Positions 43,500 to 52,642 of a stretch of DNA of 64,000 bases are shown here, one piece after another. This stretch comes from Sphaerothrix epifaneia (lineage in GTDB: Bacteria; Cyanobacteriota; Cyanobacteriia; Phormidesmidales; Phormidesmidaceae), in NCBI RefSeq assembly GCF_042788235.1, contig NZ_JBHZOL010000086.1, positions 1 to 64,000 of the forward strand. The letters are read 5' to 3'. A program made the position numbers and the translations under genes. Under the pieces are notes generated by a model. The model searched no databases, had not been told where the DNA came from, and was given only the letters and a program-made list of their open reading frames with translations. Position 1 is the first letter of the stretch; every line of letters starts with the position of its first letter.

Positions 43500-44828
43500 A
43501 TGCCAGAGATCTCGCCAGCGTTTTTAGCCGATCAAGGAGTCCGGTTTGTGCGGGTGTTGTGGTGTGACAATGGCAACGTTATTCGCGCTAAAGCCATTCA
43601 CGTCGGAGCCTTGACGCAACACTGGCACAAGGGAGTCGGGCTTTCAGTTGCTCAGCAGGCGGTTCCGGTGATGGTTGATGCGCCAGCAGCCGACAGCGGC
43701 TTAGGCCCTGTGGGCGAAGTCTGGTTGGTTCCAGATGAGCCGACTTTAACAGTGCTGCCCTATGCGCCTAGCCATGCGCGGGTTCTCGGCAATATGATGC
43801 AAGCCGGACAGCCTTGGCCTTGGTGCCCTCGCAACTTTTTGCGCCGTATGGTGCAGGCAGCGGCTGACTTAGACTTACAAGTTCAGGCCGCCTTCGAAAA
43901 TGAGTTTTATCTATTAAAACAAACAGGCGATCGCCCCTTGCCAGCTGACGAAACCCCGTTTGCCGCTAGTTTGGCAATAGATTTACACCAGCCCGTGATT
44001 GATGCGATCGCCGATGCCCTCATTGCCCAAAATATCGCTGTAGAGCAGTACTATCCTGAATCTGGCCCCGGTCAGCAAGAGATTTCTGTTCGCTATGCCT
44101 CTGCCCTGGCAGCGGCTGATCAGCAAATTGCTTTTCGCGAAACTGTTCGCGCCATCGCTCGCCAGCACCATTTAATGGCTTCCTTTTTGCCTAAAGTATT
44201 TGAAAACTCAGCGGGCAGTGGTTGTCATCTGCACTTGAGTCTCTGGCAGGAGGGCAACAATATTCTCCCCAACGGCCAAGGAGCGCTATCCGACGTTGCC
44301 CAAGCCTTTATTGCTGGCATTCTCCGGCATCTACCTGCCTTAATGCTGCTAACGGCTCCTAGCACCAACTCTTACCGCCGACTGCGGCCTCATTTATGGA
44401 GCGGCGCTTTTCGGGCTTGGGGCTATGACAACCGCGAAGCAGCTATTCGCGTACCCACCAATCCGGCTGAGCCAAGTCCTACCCATTTTGAGCTAAAGAC
44501 GGTGGATGGATCTGCCAACCCCTATTTAGCCTTGGGATCGGTGATCGCCGCTGGCTTGGAGGGGGTGCGGCAAAAGCTTTCTCCCCCGCATCCAGTCGAG
44601 GTTGATCCAGGTTTAATGCCTGAGGCCGAGCAAATTCGGCGCGGCATCGATCGCTTACCGACCCACTTAAAACTCGCGATCGAGCACTTTCGTCAAGATA
44701 CCTGCCTGATGGCTGCCTTAGGCGAACCCTTAGCCCAAACCTATTTAGCCGTGCGACAAGCCGAGTGGGAGGCCATGCATAGCCTCAGCTTTGACGAGGA
44801 AGTGAAGCTACTGCTGGATCGGTATTAG
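43500..44828 (+). CDS. Glutamine synthetase family protein (GS-like, not GlnA)
   Basis: 442 residues of the GS superfamily, clearly divergent from the glnA product in this window. It keeps the catalytic beta-grasp opening (FVRVLWCDNGNVIRAKAI), the metal site FENEFYLL, the PESGPGQQEISVRYA segment, GSGCHLHLSLW and the late NREAAIRVPTNP. These fit the gamma-glutamylpolyamine/anilide synthetase-like branch that ligates glutamate to amines. Substrate cannot be read. Starts at ATG 43500; single gene. The downstream permease and the upstream intergenic R2 copy give no functional hint beyond a general nitrogen theme. Confidence 0.87.
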   Translation: MPEISPAFLADQGVRFVRVLWCDNGNVIRAKAIHVGALTQHWHKGVGLSVAQQAVPVMVDAPAADSGLGPVGEVWLVPDEPTLTVLPYAPSHARVLGNMMQAGQPWPWCPRNFLRRMVQAAADLDLQVQAAFENEFYLLKQTGDRPLPADETPFAASLAIDLHQPVIDAIADALIAQNIAVEQYYPESGPGQQEISVRYASALAAADQQIAFRETVRAIARQHHLMASFLPKVFENSAGSGCHLHLSLWQEGNNILPNGQGALSDVAQAFIAGILRHLPALMLLTAPSTNSYRRLRPHLWSGAFRAWGYDNREAAIRVPTNPAEPSPTHFELKTVDGSANPYLALGSVIAAGLEGVRQKLSPPHPVEVDPGLMPEAEQIRRGIDRLPTHLKLAIEHFRQDTCLMAALGEPLAQTYLAVRQAEWEAMHSLSFDEEVKLLLDRY

Positions 44829-44830
44829 TG

Positions 44831-44900
44831 ATTGCTCAAGGCAGCAGACGTTAAAAAAGCTTTTCTGGCAGCGGCTTTGATCGCCAAAGGCAAATTGGCC
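44831..44900 (+). repeat. R2 repeat, partial copy H
   Basis: ATTGCTCAAGGCAGCAGACG, AAAAAAGCTTTTCTGGCAGC and GGCTTTGATCGCC match the left and central parts of R2. The GTTGAAGTGTCTC part is absent. Confidence 0.5.
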
Positions 44901-44942
44901 AGAAGCAGCGGCGATCGCCGACGTTTGCTACAGGGGGTAACG

Positions 44943-44962
44943 GCGGGTTAGCTAATACCCGC
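44943..44962. terminator. Hairpin between the GS-like and GT2 genes
   Basis: GCGGGT and ACCCGC, perfect over 6 bp, with loop TAGCTAAT, between two convergent genes. No T-run, so Rho-independent action is uncertain. Confidence 0.4.
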
Positions 44963-44975
44963 TTAGCGCCCCTCT

Positions 44976-45914
44976 TTAGGACGACTGGGCTTCTCGATAA
45001 GCGGCGTAAACGCCCTGAACGTTGTACCAGTTGAGAAAAATGCGGGCAATTTCTAACGCGAGTTGCGGTTTACCATGGTTGATGAGCCAGCGCAGCAGGG
45101 GAGCCATTGTGCGCTCGTTTAAAGCCCCACCCAGCGTTAGCCCACCCCATAAAATTCGGTGTAGCCAGGTCATCTGAATCATCAGCCGAACATCCCAAGT
45201 AGGGTGCTTTTGATAAAACAGTACGCCCATGCGACCGCGTTGAATTTCTTTATCAATCAGACTAGGGATTTGATCGAGGGTAAAGGGGGGGTGCCAGTGG
45301 TACCCTACCGCTTCCGGGCAGCTAATCAGCTTCAGACCCAACTGTTTTAGCCGCACCCCCAACTCTAGGTCTTCCCAACCATAGAGCTGAAAACGGGTGT
45401 CAAACAGTCCGGCTTTTTCTAACCACTGGCGGGCGATCGCTACATTGCCAGTCGCAAAATAGGCTCGTGAGTAATCGGTAATCTTAAACGGTTCAGCCGT
45501 AGGCGTCTCAAAATTACAGGTATTGATAACGGTACCGTAGGTAAAAACGCGATCGCTACCCGTTGCTTGCAAACCGCGTTGTAGAGCATCCGCATGAGCT
45601 TGTAAGAAGCCTGCTAGCACCACCAAATCGCTATCAATAAAAATAATGTAATCGCCCTTGGCCTTCTCAACGCCTAAATTTCTGGCAGCGGCTGGGCCGA
45701 GGTGAGTCTGCTCAAACAAGCGGACATGGGGAAAGGCAGCGGCGTGGGTTTGCAGCCAGGTTACCGTACCGTCTGTAGAACCATCATCCACCACCACAAT
45801 TTCATAGCCTGTGACTGCACTTTGCGGTGCTAAAGTCTGATGCTCCATAGCCCGCAGGCATTTTTCTAAAATTGGCTTGCGGTTGTAGGTGGGAATGACA
45901 ACGCTAAAGAACAT
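44976..45914 (-). CDS. Family 2 glycosyltransferase
   Basis: 312 residues. GT-A fold with the nucleotide-sugar site FFSVVIPTYNRKPILEKCLR at the N-terminus, EIVVVDDGSTDGT, the metal-binding DYIIFIDSDLVV and the acceptor-side WEDLELGVRLKQLGLKLI. Soluble, no long hydrophobic helices. It would transfer a sugar to polysaccharide or lipid; acceptor unknown. Stop at 44976 faces the GS-like gene; the start faces the NCS1 permease stop 39 bases away, so it is probably co-transcribed downstream of the permease. Confidence 0.9.
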   Translation of the reverse strand: MFFSVVIPTYNRKPILEKCLRAMEHQTLAPQSAVTGYEIVVVDDGSTDGTVTWLQTHAAAFPHVRLFEQTHLGPAAARNLGVEKAKGDYIIFIDSDLVVLAGFLQAHADALQRGLQATGSDRVFTYGTVINTCNFETPTAEPFKITDYSRAYFATGNVAIARQWLEKAGLFDTRFQLYGWEDLELGVRLKQLGLKLISCPEAVGYHWHPPFTLDQIPSLIDKEIQRGRMGVLFYQKHPTWDVRLMIQMTWLHRILWGGLTLGGALNERTMAPLLRWLINHGKPQLALEIARIFLNWYNVQGVYAAYREAQSS

Positions 45915-45953
45915 GACTCATTTACGGAGGGCATACCGATTCTAGCGGAAAGG

Positions 45954-47249
45954 CTAGACAACGCGATCGCGAATTGGCTGCGGCACTACTTTTATCAGCA
46001 CGGCATACAGCACAGCCGCGCTGACAATGCCGTTGACCGGAGCTACCCCCCAGTCGTAAACACCACTCAGATAAGCGATCGCAGAACTAATTGCATAGGC
46101 AATCATGCCAGCCCAATTAAATTCAGGCAGTCGAGCCGAGAGCGAAGGAAAATGACCGCGATGGCGAAGCCAAAAATCAACCATAATAATGCCGCCCACC
46201 GGGGGGATCACCGTTCCCAAAAAAATTAGGTACGTTGGCAGCAAGTCATAAATACCGGAAAGCGTTAAAACCAGCGCTAAGGTTGCCCCACCTAAAACAA
46301 ACGCATGGCGCTTAGACGTGCGAAACATATTAGCGCCAGCTACCGAAAAGGCATAGATGGTGTTATCTTGCGTCGTCCAAACATTGAGAATCAGCAGTAT
46401 TAAGCCACCCGCCAAAATGCCTTGAGTAGCCATGGCTTGAATGAGATCTTGGGTGCCGTATACCAGCGTAGAAAAAGCCCCAGCAAACACCAGCAGCCCG
46501 TTGACCAAGAAAAAGGCGGACAGCGTCGCCCAAACCGCATTTTTGCCGGAGTTAGCGAAGCGACTCCAATTGGTCGATTGTGTCCCCCCCGAAATAAAAG
46601 TCCCCATCACAATGGCCAGAGCAGCCCCAAAACTCAGTTCTCCCGTGGGGGTGGCCACCTGGGCAGCATCAAAATCGCGAGCCGCTAGAACCAGACTCAC
46701 CACAACCAAAATCAGCATCGCAGGCACTGCTAGCCGACTGAGCCAATCAATAGCCCGGTAGCCAATATAGGCCGTAGCGCAAAAGCCATAGTTAAAAATC
46801 AGCACCAAAAGGCCATAGAGCCAAGGACTATCAGGCAGATTGAGCAGCTCTACCAAGACTTGAACCACAACGGCTGTCGCAAATGCGTACCAGCCGATTT
46901 GGGTAAACCCCATGACGAAATCTACCCAGCGTGAGCCAATATCCCCGAAACTAAAGCGAGCCATTAAAACCGTCGTTAAACCGCTTTTAGCCGCAATGTA
47001 ACCCAAAGCAGCGCAATAAAGACCCAAAAGGGCATTGCCCAGCAAAATCACGCTGAGGATGCCCGAAAAGCTAAAAGCAGGGCCAATAGCACCGCCAGCA
47101 AACAGCGTTGTGGAAGTAAGCGCAAACCCTATGAGCAAAAGCGTTAGCGACCAGATTGGTTTACGCGCCTCGGTGGGAACGGCACTCAGGGGATAGTCTT
47201 GACCTGCTTGCGTGCGATCGACCAACTGAGCGTCTACGGTATACGTCAT
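45954..47249 (-). CDS. NCS1 family cytosine/purine permease (CodB-like)
   Basis: 431 residues with about 12 membrane helices. The N-terminus carries NCS1 features (YPLSAVPTEARKPIWSLTLL then LTSTTLFAGGAIGPAFSFSG), followed by the conserved IGWYAFATAVVV and the nucleobase-site segment SGGTQSTNWSRFA; the later GGIIMVDFWLRHRG is typical. It imports cytosine, purines or a thiamin precursor by cation symport. A GTA-N8-TAC NtcA-type box lies 23 bases before the start codon, so nitrogen control of nucleobase scavenging is likely. The adjacent GT2 gene lies downstream. Confidence 0.88.
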   Translation of the reverse strand: MTYTVDAQLVDRTQAGQDYPLSAVPTEARKPIWSLTLLLIGFALTSTTLFAGGAIGPAFSFSGILSVILLGNALLGLYCAALGYIAAKSGLTTVLMARFSFGDIGSRWVDFVMGFTQIGWYAFATAVVVQVLVELLNLPDSPWLYGLLVLIFNYGFCATAYIGYRAIDWLSRLAVPAMLILVVVSLVLAARDFDAAQVATPTGELSFGAALAIVMGTFISGGTQSTNWSRFANSGKNAVWATLSAFFLVNGLLVFAGAFSTLVYGTQDLIQAMATQGILAGGLILLILNVWTTQDNTIYAFSVAGANMFRTSKRHAFVLGGATLALVLTLSGIYDLLPTYLIFLGTVIPPVGGIIMVDFWLRHRGHFPSLSARLPEFNWAGMIAYAISSAIAYLSGVYDWGVAPVNGIVSAAVLYAVLIKVVPQPIRDRVV

Positions 47250-47272
47250 CGTGCAGTGCGTCCTTATCCTAA

Positions 47273-47286
47273 GTAAGCTTGTTTAC
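47273..47286 (-). promoter_or_regulatory. Candidate NtcA box upstream of the NCS1 permease
   Basis: GTAAGCTTGTTTAC fits GTA-N8-TAC and sits in the near-palindrome AAGTAAGCTTGTTTACTT. It ends only 23 bases before the ATG, close for a class II activator site. The motif alone should occur about once per 4 kb by chance, so confidence is moderate. Confidence 0.4.
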
Positions 47287-47357
47287 TTAATAAGGCGCTT
47301 CCCCAATGGCGACAGTATCGTAGGTGACGAGGAATCTATTCAGGTTGGAACTTAACG

Positions 47358-47642
47358 CTAAGAAGGTTTGGTGAGCTGCCGATCCGGACAAGGAGAGGGG
47401 GACTGCCAGCCATAAGGATGCATGGCGCAAACCAGCAGGTGGCGACTCTCTTTGCTGGTACCGTAGCTGACGCCGTGATAGTTGAGACAGCCCAGGCAGG
47501 CTTTGGGCCGAGAAGAACCTGATTCAGTAAAACCCACTTGCGATCGCAAAATTTGTAGCTTACTTTGCAGCCGATGCCACTGAGCGTACCTTTTTTTTCT
47601 TAACAGGTAATTGGCTTTACTAAACACTTCGTCGGCATTCAT
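47358..47642 (-). CDS. Small cysteine-containing hypothetical protein
   Basis: 94 residues, basic N-terminal helix (ANYLLRKKRYAQWHRLQSKL) and a C-terminal half with CLGCLNYHG, LLVCAMHPYGW and PCPDRQL. Five cysteines and two histidines in about 40 residues suggest a small metal-binding domain. Proteins of this form (CLxC-N-Y then VCAMHP) are conserved in cyanobacteria but without an assigned function; this is from memory of the pattern. It lies 108 bases upstream of the permease start on the same strand and may share its transcript. Confidence 0.72.
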   Translation of the reverse strand: MNADEVFSKANYLLRKKRYAQWHRLQSKLQILRSQVGFTESGSSRPKACLGCLNYHGVSYGTSKESRHLLVCAMHPYGWQSPSPCPDRQLTKPS

Positions 47643-48058
47643 TGTGGCTTCGCTCCCTGGCCTTGTAGTTCTAGCGTAACCAGGATTTGAGCGATCGCAT
47701 AGAGCAGCTTCATGGGGGCAAAAATTTGCTCACAGACTGAGAACCTTGCGGAACCAAGCGATCGCCCTACCGACCCAAATCTGAAAACAGATATACCCCT
47801 TGAGAAAACTTAATTAATTGTTAACAGATATCTAGGCTGAGGATGTTTTGCTATATTCGGACACAGTTTAGGTCAGGGCTAGCTGAAGCTAAGTGAATGG
47901 CGGTTGACGTTTTCTCTAAAAATCAGCCGCTTCAGGCTCAATTTCACCCAAACTTAATGGGTTTGGATGGTTTATCCAAAAAATGGTTAACTTTCAGGAA
48001 TTAGTCTGTGTTCCTCTGAATTAAGTCAAGAACATACCCATTTACTACTGAGATAGCG
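47643..48058. other. Intergenic stretch of about 415 bp
   Basis: Divergent promoter region. Contains a short R3-like segment GGTCAGGGCTAGCTGA near 47872 resembling half of the palindrome at 13634. No ORF or RNA gene recognised. Confidence 0.45.
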
Positions 48059-48280
48059 ATGTTCGAACCGATTGCAGCAGGCATTGTCGCATTCGTATTG
48101 TTTGTCTGGTCTGTCGAAATGCTGGGCGGGGGCGAAAAACAAGGGAAACCCGGTTGGCTACCCTTGCCAACCTGGCTATTTAGCAAACCCAAAAAGCCAC
48201 CTGCGACCGAAGAAGCCTTTGGCAAAGCCTTTAAAGCCATCATCAAAGAAGCAATCAACGATGCTAAAGGTGGCAAATAG
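48059..48280 (+). CDS. Small single-helix membrane protein
   Basis: 73 residues: one membrane helix (PIAAGIVAFVLFVWSVEML), then a Lys/Pro-rich stretch (GEKQGKPGWLPLPTWLF, KPKKPPATEEAFG) and a C-terminal amphipathic helix (KAFKAIIKEAINDAKGGK). GAGATAGCG precedes the ATG. Not recognised. It is preferred to the 122-codon antisense frame across the same DNA because its composition is typical of a small membrane protein, with a terminal Gly-Gly-Lys. No known partner. Confidence 0.55.
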   Translation: MFEPIAAGIVAFVLFVWSVEMLGGGEKQGKPGWLPLPTWLFSKPKKPPATEEAFGKAFKAIIKEAINDAKGGK

Positions 48281-48346
48281 AGTATGCGGCGGCTCCAGCC
48301 CCAAGCAGCCTCAAATATCAGGTTCAGCGCTGAAGCTTCATCAGCC

Positions 48347-49594
48347 TCAAGGTTTGCCAACACTGGCAATAGCCTGCTCTAGCTGAGCAAGCAAGGTTTG
48401 AAACTCTGCTTCAGTCTGTAGCCCCTTAACTTCGATCGCCTGAGTCTGATCTGCAATCAGCAGCATTGGCTCAGGCGATCGCAAATATAAGAGTGTGTCC
48501 ACCTCAGCGGTTTTAAGCTGAGCCATTTGGCGGCGATTGAGGCAAAAAGACAGCCGTTTGGCATTGATATAGAAATGCTCTTCCTGACTAATTTCTAGCC
48601 CTTTCCCCAAAACTAAGCCAAAAGCGATCGCCACCTCTAACCAATCGAGCCACTCTGGGCTAAGCCCTCTCAAGGAGGGTAAGAAAATCACTACTGGCGA
48701 ATTGGCTTGTAGCCAGATCTGATGCAGCAGTTCGCCTGTTTGCGCCATAAACTTGGTCGTCAGAACGACAAAAAGTAAAAATCCTGACTGTTGCAGCGCT
48801 TCTTTCAGCATGCGCCAAGCACTACCCAAATTCCAGCGGACGAAAATATGCCACTGCTGCTGCTGCTGCCGTTGATGAATAGTATTAGCGCTTTGCTGCG
48901 GTTGCAGCCGCGTCTGAGTGGTTAATGGCTCTGCCGCATATCTGCTTTGGCCTTGACTATGGGCAAAAATAACGGGGATATCGTGTAGATAGTGAGCCAG
49001 CTTGCGGGCTGCTTTCAAAGCGGTTAGCGCCGATTGTTTCTCAAAAACGAGGTACTGAGTGCGATCGCGTAAGACAATATTTCCCTGCCAGATATAAGTC
49101 AACGTTTCTTTAAAGGCACCCCCGCGAACCTGCTGCCGTTTGATCAAAATATAATCTACTTGCGATCGCCGAAACTTGGCTTGCTCAGCAGTTTGCTGAC
49201 GCCTCTGCACAACAACTTCGAGTTCGTCGTCTGCCTTCTCAGCCACGGCAACTTGCTGGTAAGTTTGTCCGCAAAAGTACTGCTGCTTAGCAAAACCAAC
49301 GTCAAACCACCACAACAATCCGAAGCCAATAAAAAGCCAGTGGTCAAAATCTCGCAGATAGTAAAACAGCAAAGATAAAACGGCAAAAATCAGCAAAAGC
49401 AGCAAACTGGTGAGTGTGTTGCTGTAGCGTCGTCCTTTTACCAACTCATCCCACATCAGCCCTAAAAGCAGGTCGTAAGCCAACTGAAAAACTCGTTTGA
49501 CCTGAACTAAAGGCCAAATAAACTGAGCATAGGGCTGGCGTTCTAGCTGATACAGCCGCCCTTGCAAAATGGGTTTAGAAGAGGGGGCAGACAT
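48347..49594 (-). CDS. Membrane protein of unknown function
   Basis: 415 residues. Two helices near residues 65-100 (LTSLLLLLIFAVLSLLFYYL and HWLFIGFGLLWWF), a long cytoplasmic Gln/Arg/Lys-rich region with the tandem QQQQ stretch at about 240, and one or two further helices (SGFLLFVVLTTKFMA; VAIAFGLVLG). C-terminal Leu/Gln/Glu-rich coiled coil. Not recognised; the pattern of two-helix hairpins around a large cytoplasmic domain resembles cyanobacterial proteins of unknown function. 70 bases from the next minus-strand gene upstream (49665), probably one unit. Confidence 0.72.
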   Translation of the reverse strand: MSAPSSKPILQGRLYQLERQPYAQFIWPLVQVKRVFQLAYDLLLGLMWDELVKGRRYSNTLTSLLLLLIFAVLSLLFYYLRDFDHWLFIGFGLLWWFDVGFAKQQYFCGQTYQQVAVAEKADDELEVVVQRRQQTAEQAKFRRSQVDYILIKRQQVRGGAFKETLTYIWQGNIVLRDRTQYLVFEKQSALTALKAARKLAHYLHDIPVIFAHSQGQSRYAAEPLTTQTRLQPQQSANTIHQRQQQQQWHIFVRWNLGSAWRMLKEALQQSGFLLFVVLTTKFMAQTGELLHQIWLQANSPVVIFLPSLRGLSPEWLDWLEVAIAFGLVLGKGLEISQEEHFYINAKRLSFCLNRRQMAQLKTAEVDTLLYLRSPEPMLLIADQTQAIEVKGLQTEAEFQTLLAQLEQAIASVGKP

Positions 49595-49664
49595 GAGGTG
49601 GGTGCCAAGACTTATGCTTAAGTTGCCCGCTAACTAGCGATCGCCTGACGACTGGCCAAAACTA

Positions 49665-50126
49665 TTAAGCTTCTTTGAGAGTCAGCTTCACCTGAGCCGG
49701 GTCAAGCCTTAGCTGCAAATGGGTGCCGTAAGTAATATCAGGAATTTTTGGAGCCAGCACCTCAATCAAAGAAGCGGGTTGAAAATGCCGGACTTTAGTT
49801 TCGGGATGAGGATAGTAAACCAAGCCGCTGTAGACGTTTTCCGCAAAACTAAGCTGGCAATCGCAAAATGAAAAAGTTTCAGGCGGACACAGTTCCGTCC
49901 AGCGAACATGGGGAAACTGATAGGCCGGTGATTTCAGCGCTAAGTGATAGGGAGCAATCGAGAGGTTGAGCGTCGCCGGATGGTAAACGCTAATATCGAG
50001 GCCCCGTTCTTGAAAAGCTGGCGTTTGCAGCGCAATAGTACCGGCTGGATAAGGGCTATCAGTAGCCGCTCCAGAGGCAACCTGGTGTCCAGCAATGACA
50101 ACCCCTTCAACCTGCAACCAGTTCAT
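49665..50126 (-). CDS. Conserved hypothetical protein
   Basis: 153 residues, mostly beta strand, no helix or signal peptide: MNWLQVEGVVIAGHQVASGA, LDISVYHPATLNLSIAPYHL, SFCDCQLSFAENVYSGLVYY and a last strand HLQLRLDPAQVKLTLKEA. Looks like a small beta-sandwich or barrel. Not recognised. Co-directional with and just upstream of the unknown membrane protein gene. Confidence 0.7.
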   Translation of the reverse strand: MNWLQVEGVVIAGHQVASGAATDSPYPAGTIALQTPAFQERGLDISVYHPATLNLSIAPYHLALKSPAYQFPHVRWTELCPPETFSFCDCQLSFAENVYSGLVYYPHPETKVRHFQPASLIEVLAPKIPDITYGTHLQLRLDPAQVKLTLKEA

Positions 50127-50232
50127 AGCTCAGCCATAGCGATTAGTCAAAAGATCCGGAAAGAGATGGCTTGACTTTGAAGCCAAATTTATTGGCAAAG
50201 CCAGTCTTTTATATTTTCTCAGAAATCTACCT

Positions 50233-50352
50233 ATGGCTTACACCGCAGAAAGTATTCGGAGCCGCCGTCGCAATCGTTTGCGGCAAAAATCAGCCTATCG
50301 TCCCCCCAGCAATGGCAAGCCTGAACGCTTAGACTCTGGGGGAGGACGTTAA
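50233..50352 (+). CDS. Possible 39-residue basic peptide
   Basis: Frame opens MAYTAESIRSRRRNRLRQKS and ends GGGR with TAA at 50350. It is strongly basic, in a non-coding region between divergent and convergent neighbours. A TATATT-like -10 lies 20 bases upstream, the Shine-Dalgarno is weak. It could be a small nucleic-acid-binding protein or chance. Confidence 0.35.
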   Translation: MAYTAESIRSRRRNRLRQKSAYRPPSNGKPERLDSGGGR

Positions 50353-50524
50353 ATCTTCACGGGCAGATCTCGTTACGCTCATACATTCACCGTAGGGTAG
50401 AGACTAGACGGAGATGATGAGCTGTCACGGCTAAAGGTCGCTCTGCTGGCTTAACAGCATTGGCGCTGCCAGCTAGTCGCACGCGTCTCTGACAACAGTT
50501 GACGACTAGATAGGTTTAGCAGCC

Positions 50525-52522
50525 ATGACAATTGAATTTGGCCGAGAGATCTGTGGTTATCTACCAGCCGCAGAACGACGCGAGTGGTTGGTGACTAATG
50601 GCATAGGTGGCTATGCGGCTGGCACTGTGGCAGGGCTACTGACGCGACGTTACCACGGCCTTTTGGTAGCGGCGCTGAAGCCGCCTCTAGGTCGTACCTT
50701 GTTAGTGACCAAGGCCGATGAAACCATCCTTTATGACGGTCGCTTGTATCCGCTCTATGTCAATCGCTGGGGAGACGGTAGCCTTAATCCCCGTGGCGAT
50801 CGCTTACTAGAAAGCTTTCATTTAGAAGGTACGCTTCCAGTTTGGCGATTTGCCTGTGGGGATGCTTTGCTCGACAAGCAAATCTGGATGCCACCAGGGG
50901 AAAATACAACCTATGTCCGCTATTGCTTACATCGAGCCAGTCAGCCCCTCACCCTATCGCTAAAAGTACTGGTAAACTACCGCGACTATCACGGAGATAC
51001 GCAGGCCAAAGGCTGGCAGATGGCGATCGCACCTGTTTCTCACGGGCTAAGAATTCAAGCCTTCGCTACAGCCGTCCCCTTCTACCTCTTCTGCGATCGC
51101 GCTCATCTACAACCGACTCACCAATGGCACTATCGCTTTGACTTGGCTTTAGAGCGCTACCGGGGCTTGCGCGATCAAGAAGATCATTTACAGGTGGCAA
51201 CAGTTGAGGTGCTTTTAGCGCCAAACGAGTCAATCACGCTCATTGCCAGTACGGCAGCCAATGCCTGCTTAGAAGCTGAAGCTGTTTTGGCTCAGCGTCG
51301 CACATACGAACAAAACCTCATTGATCGCTGGCAGAGCAGCTCATCGTCGAGCGCTCAATCAGCCCCGGATTGGATTGGTCAACTGGTGCTATCGGCGGAT
51401 CAGTTTATCGTTGAGCGCTCGGCTGATAGCCCTGGTAGCGGCCAAACCCTAATCGCTGGCTATCCTTGGTTTGGGGATTGGGGACGCGACACAATGATTA
51501 GCTTACCCGGTCTGACGCTAACCACCGGACGCCCAGACGTAGCCGCAGCCATTTTGAGAACGTTTGCTCGCTATATCGATCAAGGCATGTTACCCAACCG
51601 CTTTCCCGATAGAGGAGAAACACCCGAATACAATACCGTTGATGCAACCCTTTGGTATTTTGAAGCGGTACGGCTTTACTACGAAGCAACGGCAGATGCG
51701 GCACTGCTTGAGCAGATCTTTCCGGTGCTGGCTGAAATTATTGACTGGCATTGCCGGGGCACACGCTACAACATCCATTTGGATACTGACGGTTTACTCT
51801 ACGCTGGAGAAGAGGGTGTCCAGCTCACCTGGATGGACGCCAAGGTGGACGATTGGGTGGTTACGCCACGTATCGGTAAGCCAGTAGAAATCAACGCCCT
51901 GTGGTACAGCGCTGTGCAAACAATGGTTCAATTTGCCCAGGCTCTAGGCCAGCCAGCCAAAGATTATGCGGCGATCGCCACGCGTATTCAAGCCCAGTTC
52001 AACCGCTTTTGGCACGAATCTGGTGGGCACTGCTACGACTTGATTGATGGCCCTGATGGCGACGATGCCAGCCTCCGCCCCAATCAAATTTTTGCAGTGG
52101 CACTGCCGCTAGCAGCCGGACGCCATGTTCCCCCATTGTTAACAGCGGCTCGGCAGAAGCAGGTTGTTGATGCTTGTGGACGAGCTTTATTGACTTCCTA
52201 CGGCCTGCGATCGCTGGCCCCCCATCACGCTAACTATCACGGACAATATGGCGGCGATCGCTATCAGCGAGATGGCGCTTACCACCAGGGTACTGTTTGG
52301 GGTTGGCTACTCGGACCTTTTGCCCTGGCTCACTTCAACGTATACGGCGATCGCCAGCAGGCACGAACTTTTTTAGAGCCAATGGCTCATCACCTGCATG
52401 ACCACGGGATAGGTAGCCTGAGTGAAATTTTTGACGGCGATCCACCTTTTACTCCACGCGGTTGCCCCGCCCAGGCTTGGAGCGTAGCTGAGGTTTTGCG
52501 GGCTTGGTCTGCTTTAACCTAA
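50525..52522 (+). CDS. Amylo-alpha-1,6-glucosidase / glycogen debranching enzyme
   Basis: 665 residues in two parts: an N-terminal beta domain (EWLVTNGIGGYAAGTVAGLL, RRYHGLLVAALKPP) of about 280 residues and a C-terminal (alpha/alpha)6 domain with the catalytic-region motifs GYPWFGDWGRDTMISLPGLT (about 320), MLPNRFPDRGETPEYNTVDA and the C-terminal YQRDGAYHQGTVWGWLLGP. This is the archaeal/bacterial GDE_C architecture. It removes alpha-1,6 branches from glycogen in the cytoplasm. Starts at ATG 50525. Together with the GH13 protein at 23563 it shows glycogen metabolism in this window. Confidence 0.92.
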   Translation: MTIEFGREICGYLPAAERREWLVTNGIGGYAAGTVAGLLTRRYHGLLVAALKPPLGRTLLVTKADETILYDGRLYPLYVNRWGDGSLNPRGDRLLESFHLEGTLPVWRFACGDALLDKQIWMPPGENTTYVRYCLHRASQPLTLSLKVLVNYRDYHGDTQAKGWQMAIAPVSHGLRIQAFATAVPFYLFCDRAHLQPTHQWHYRFDLALERYRGLRDQEDHLQVATVEVLLAPNESITLIASTAANACLEAEAVLAQRRTYEQNLIDRWQSSSSSSAQSAPDWIGQLVLSADQFIVERSADSPGSGQTLIAGYPWFGDWGRDTMISLPGLTLTTGRPDVAAAILRTFARYIDQGMLPNRFPDRGETPEYNTVDATLWYFEAVRLYYEATADAALLEQIFPVLAEIIDWHCRGTRYNIHLDTDGLLYAGEEGVQLTWMDAKVDDWVVTPRIGKPVEINALWYSAVQTMVQFAQALGQPAKDYAAIATRIQAQFNRFWHESGGHCYDLIDGPDGDDASLRPNQIFAVALPLAAGRHVPPLLTAARQKQVVDACGRALLTSYGLRSLAPHHANYHGQYGGDRYQRDGAYHQGTVWGWLLGPFALAHFNVYGDRQQARTFLEPMAHHLHDHGIGSLSEIFDGDPPFTPRGCPAQAWSVAEVLRAWSALT

Positions 52523-52642
52523 GTATCTGGTTCAATCAGCTCGGCAAAACCTACAGAATACTTAGACGACTAGCAGCATATTCCAACACATAGGTAAGGT
52601 AAAAATACTTAAGCAAAAAATCCGTACTGATGCTGATAGGGC

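Noticed and set aside
48001..48369. 122-codon minus-strand frame over the small membrane protein gene
   Set aside because: Antisense to the more credible plus-strand 48059-48280 gene; no recognisable domain and no Shine-Dalgarno.
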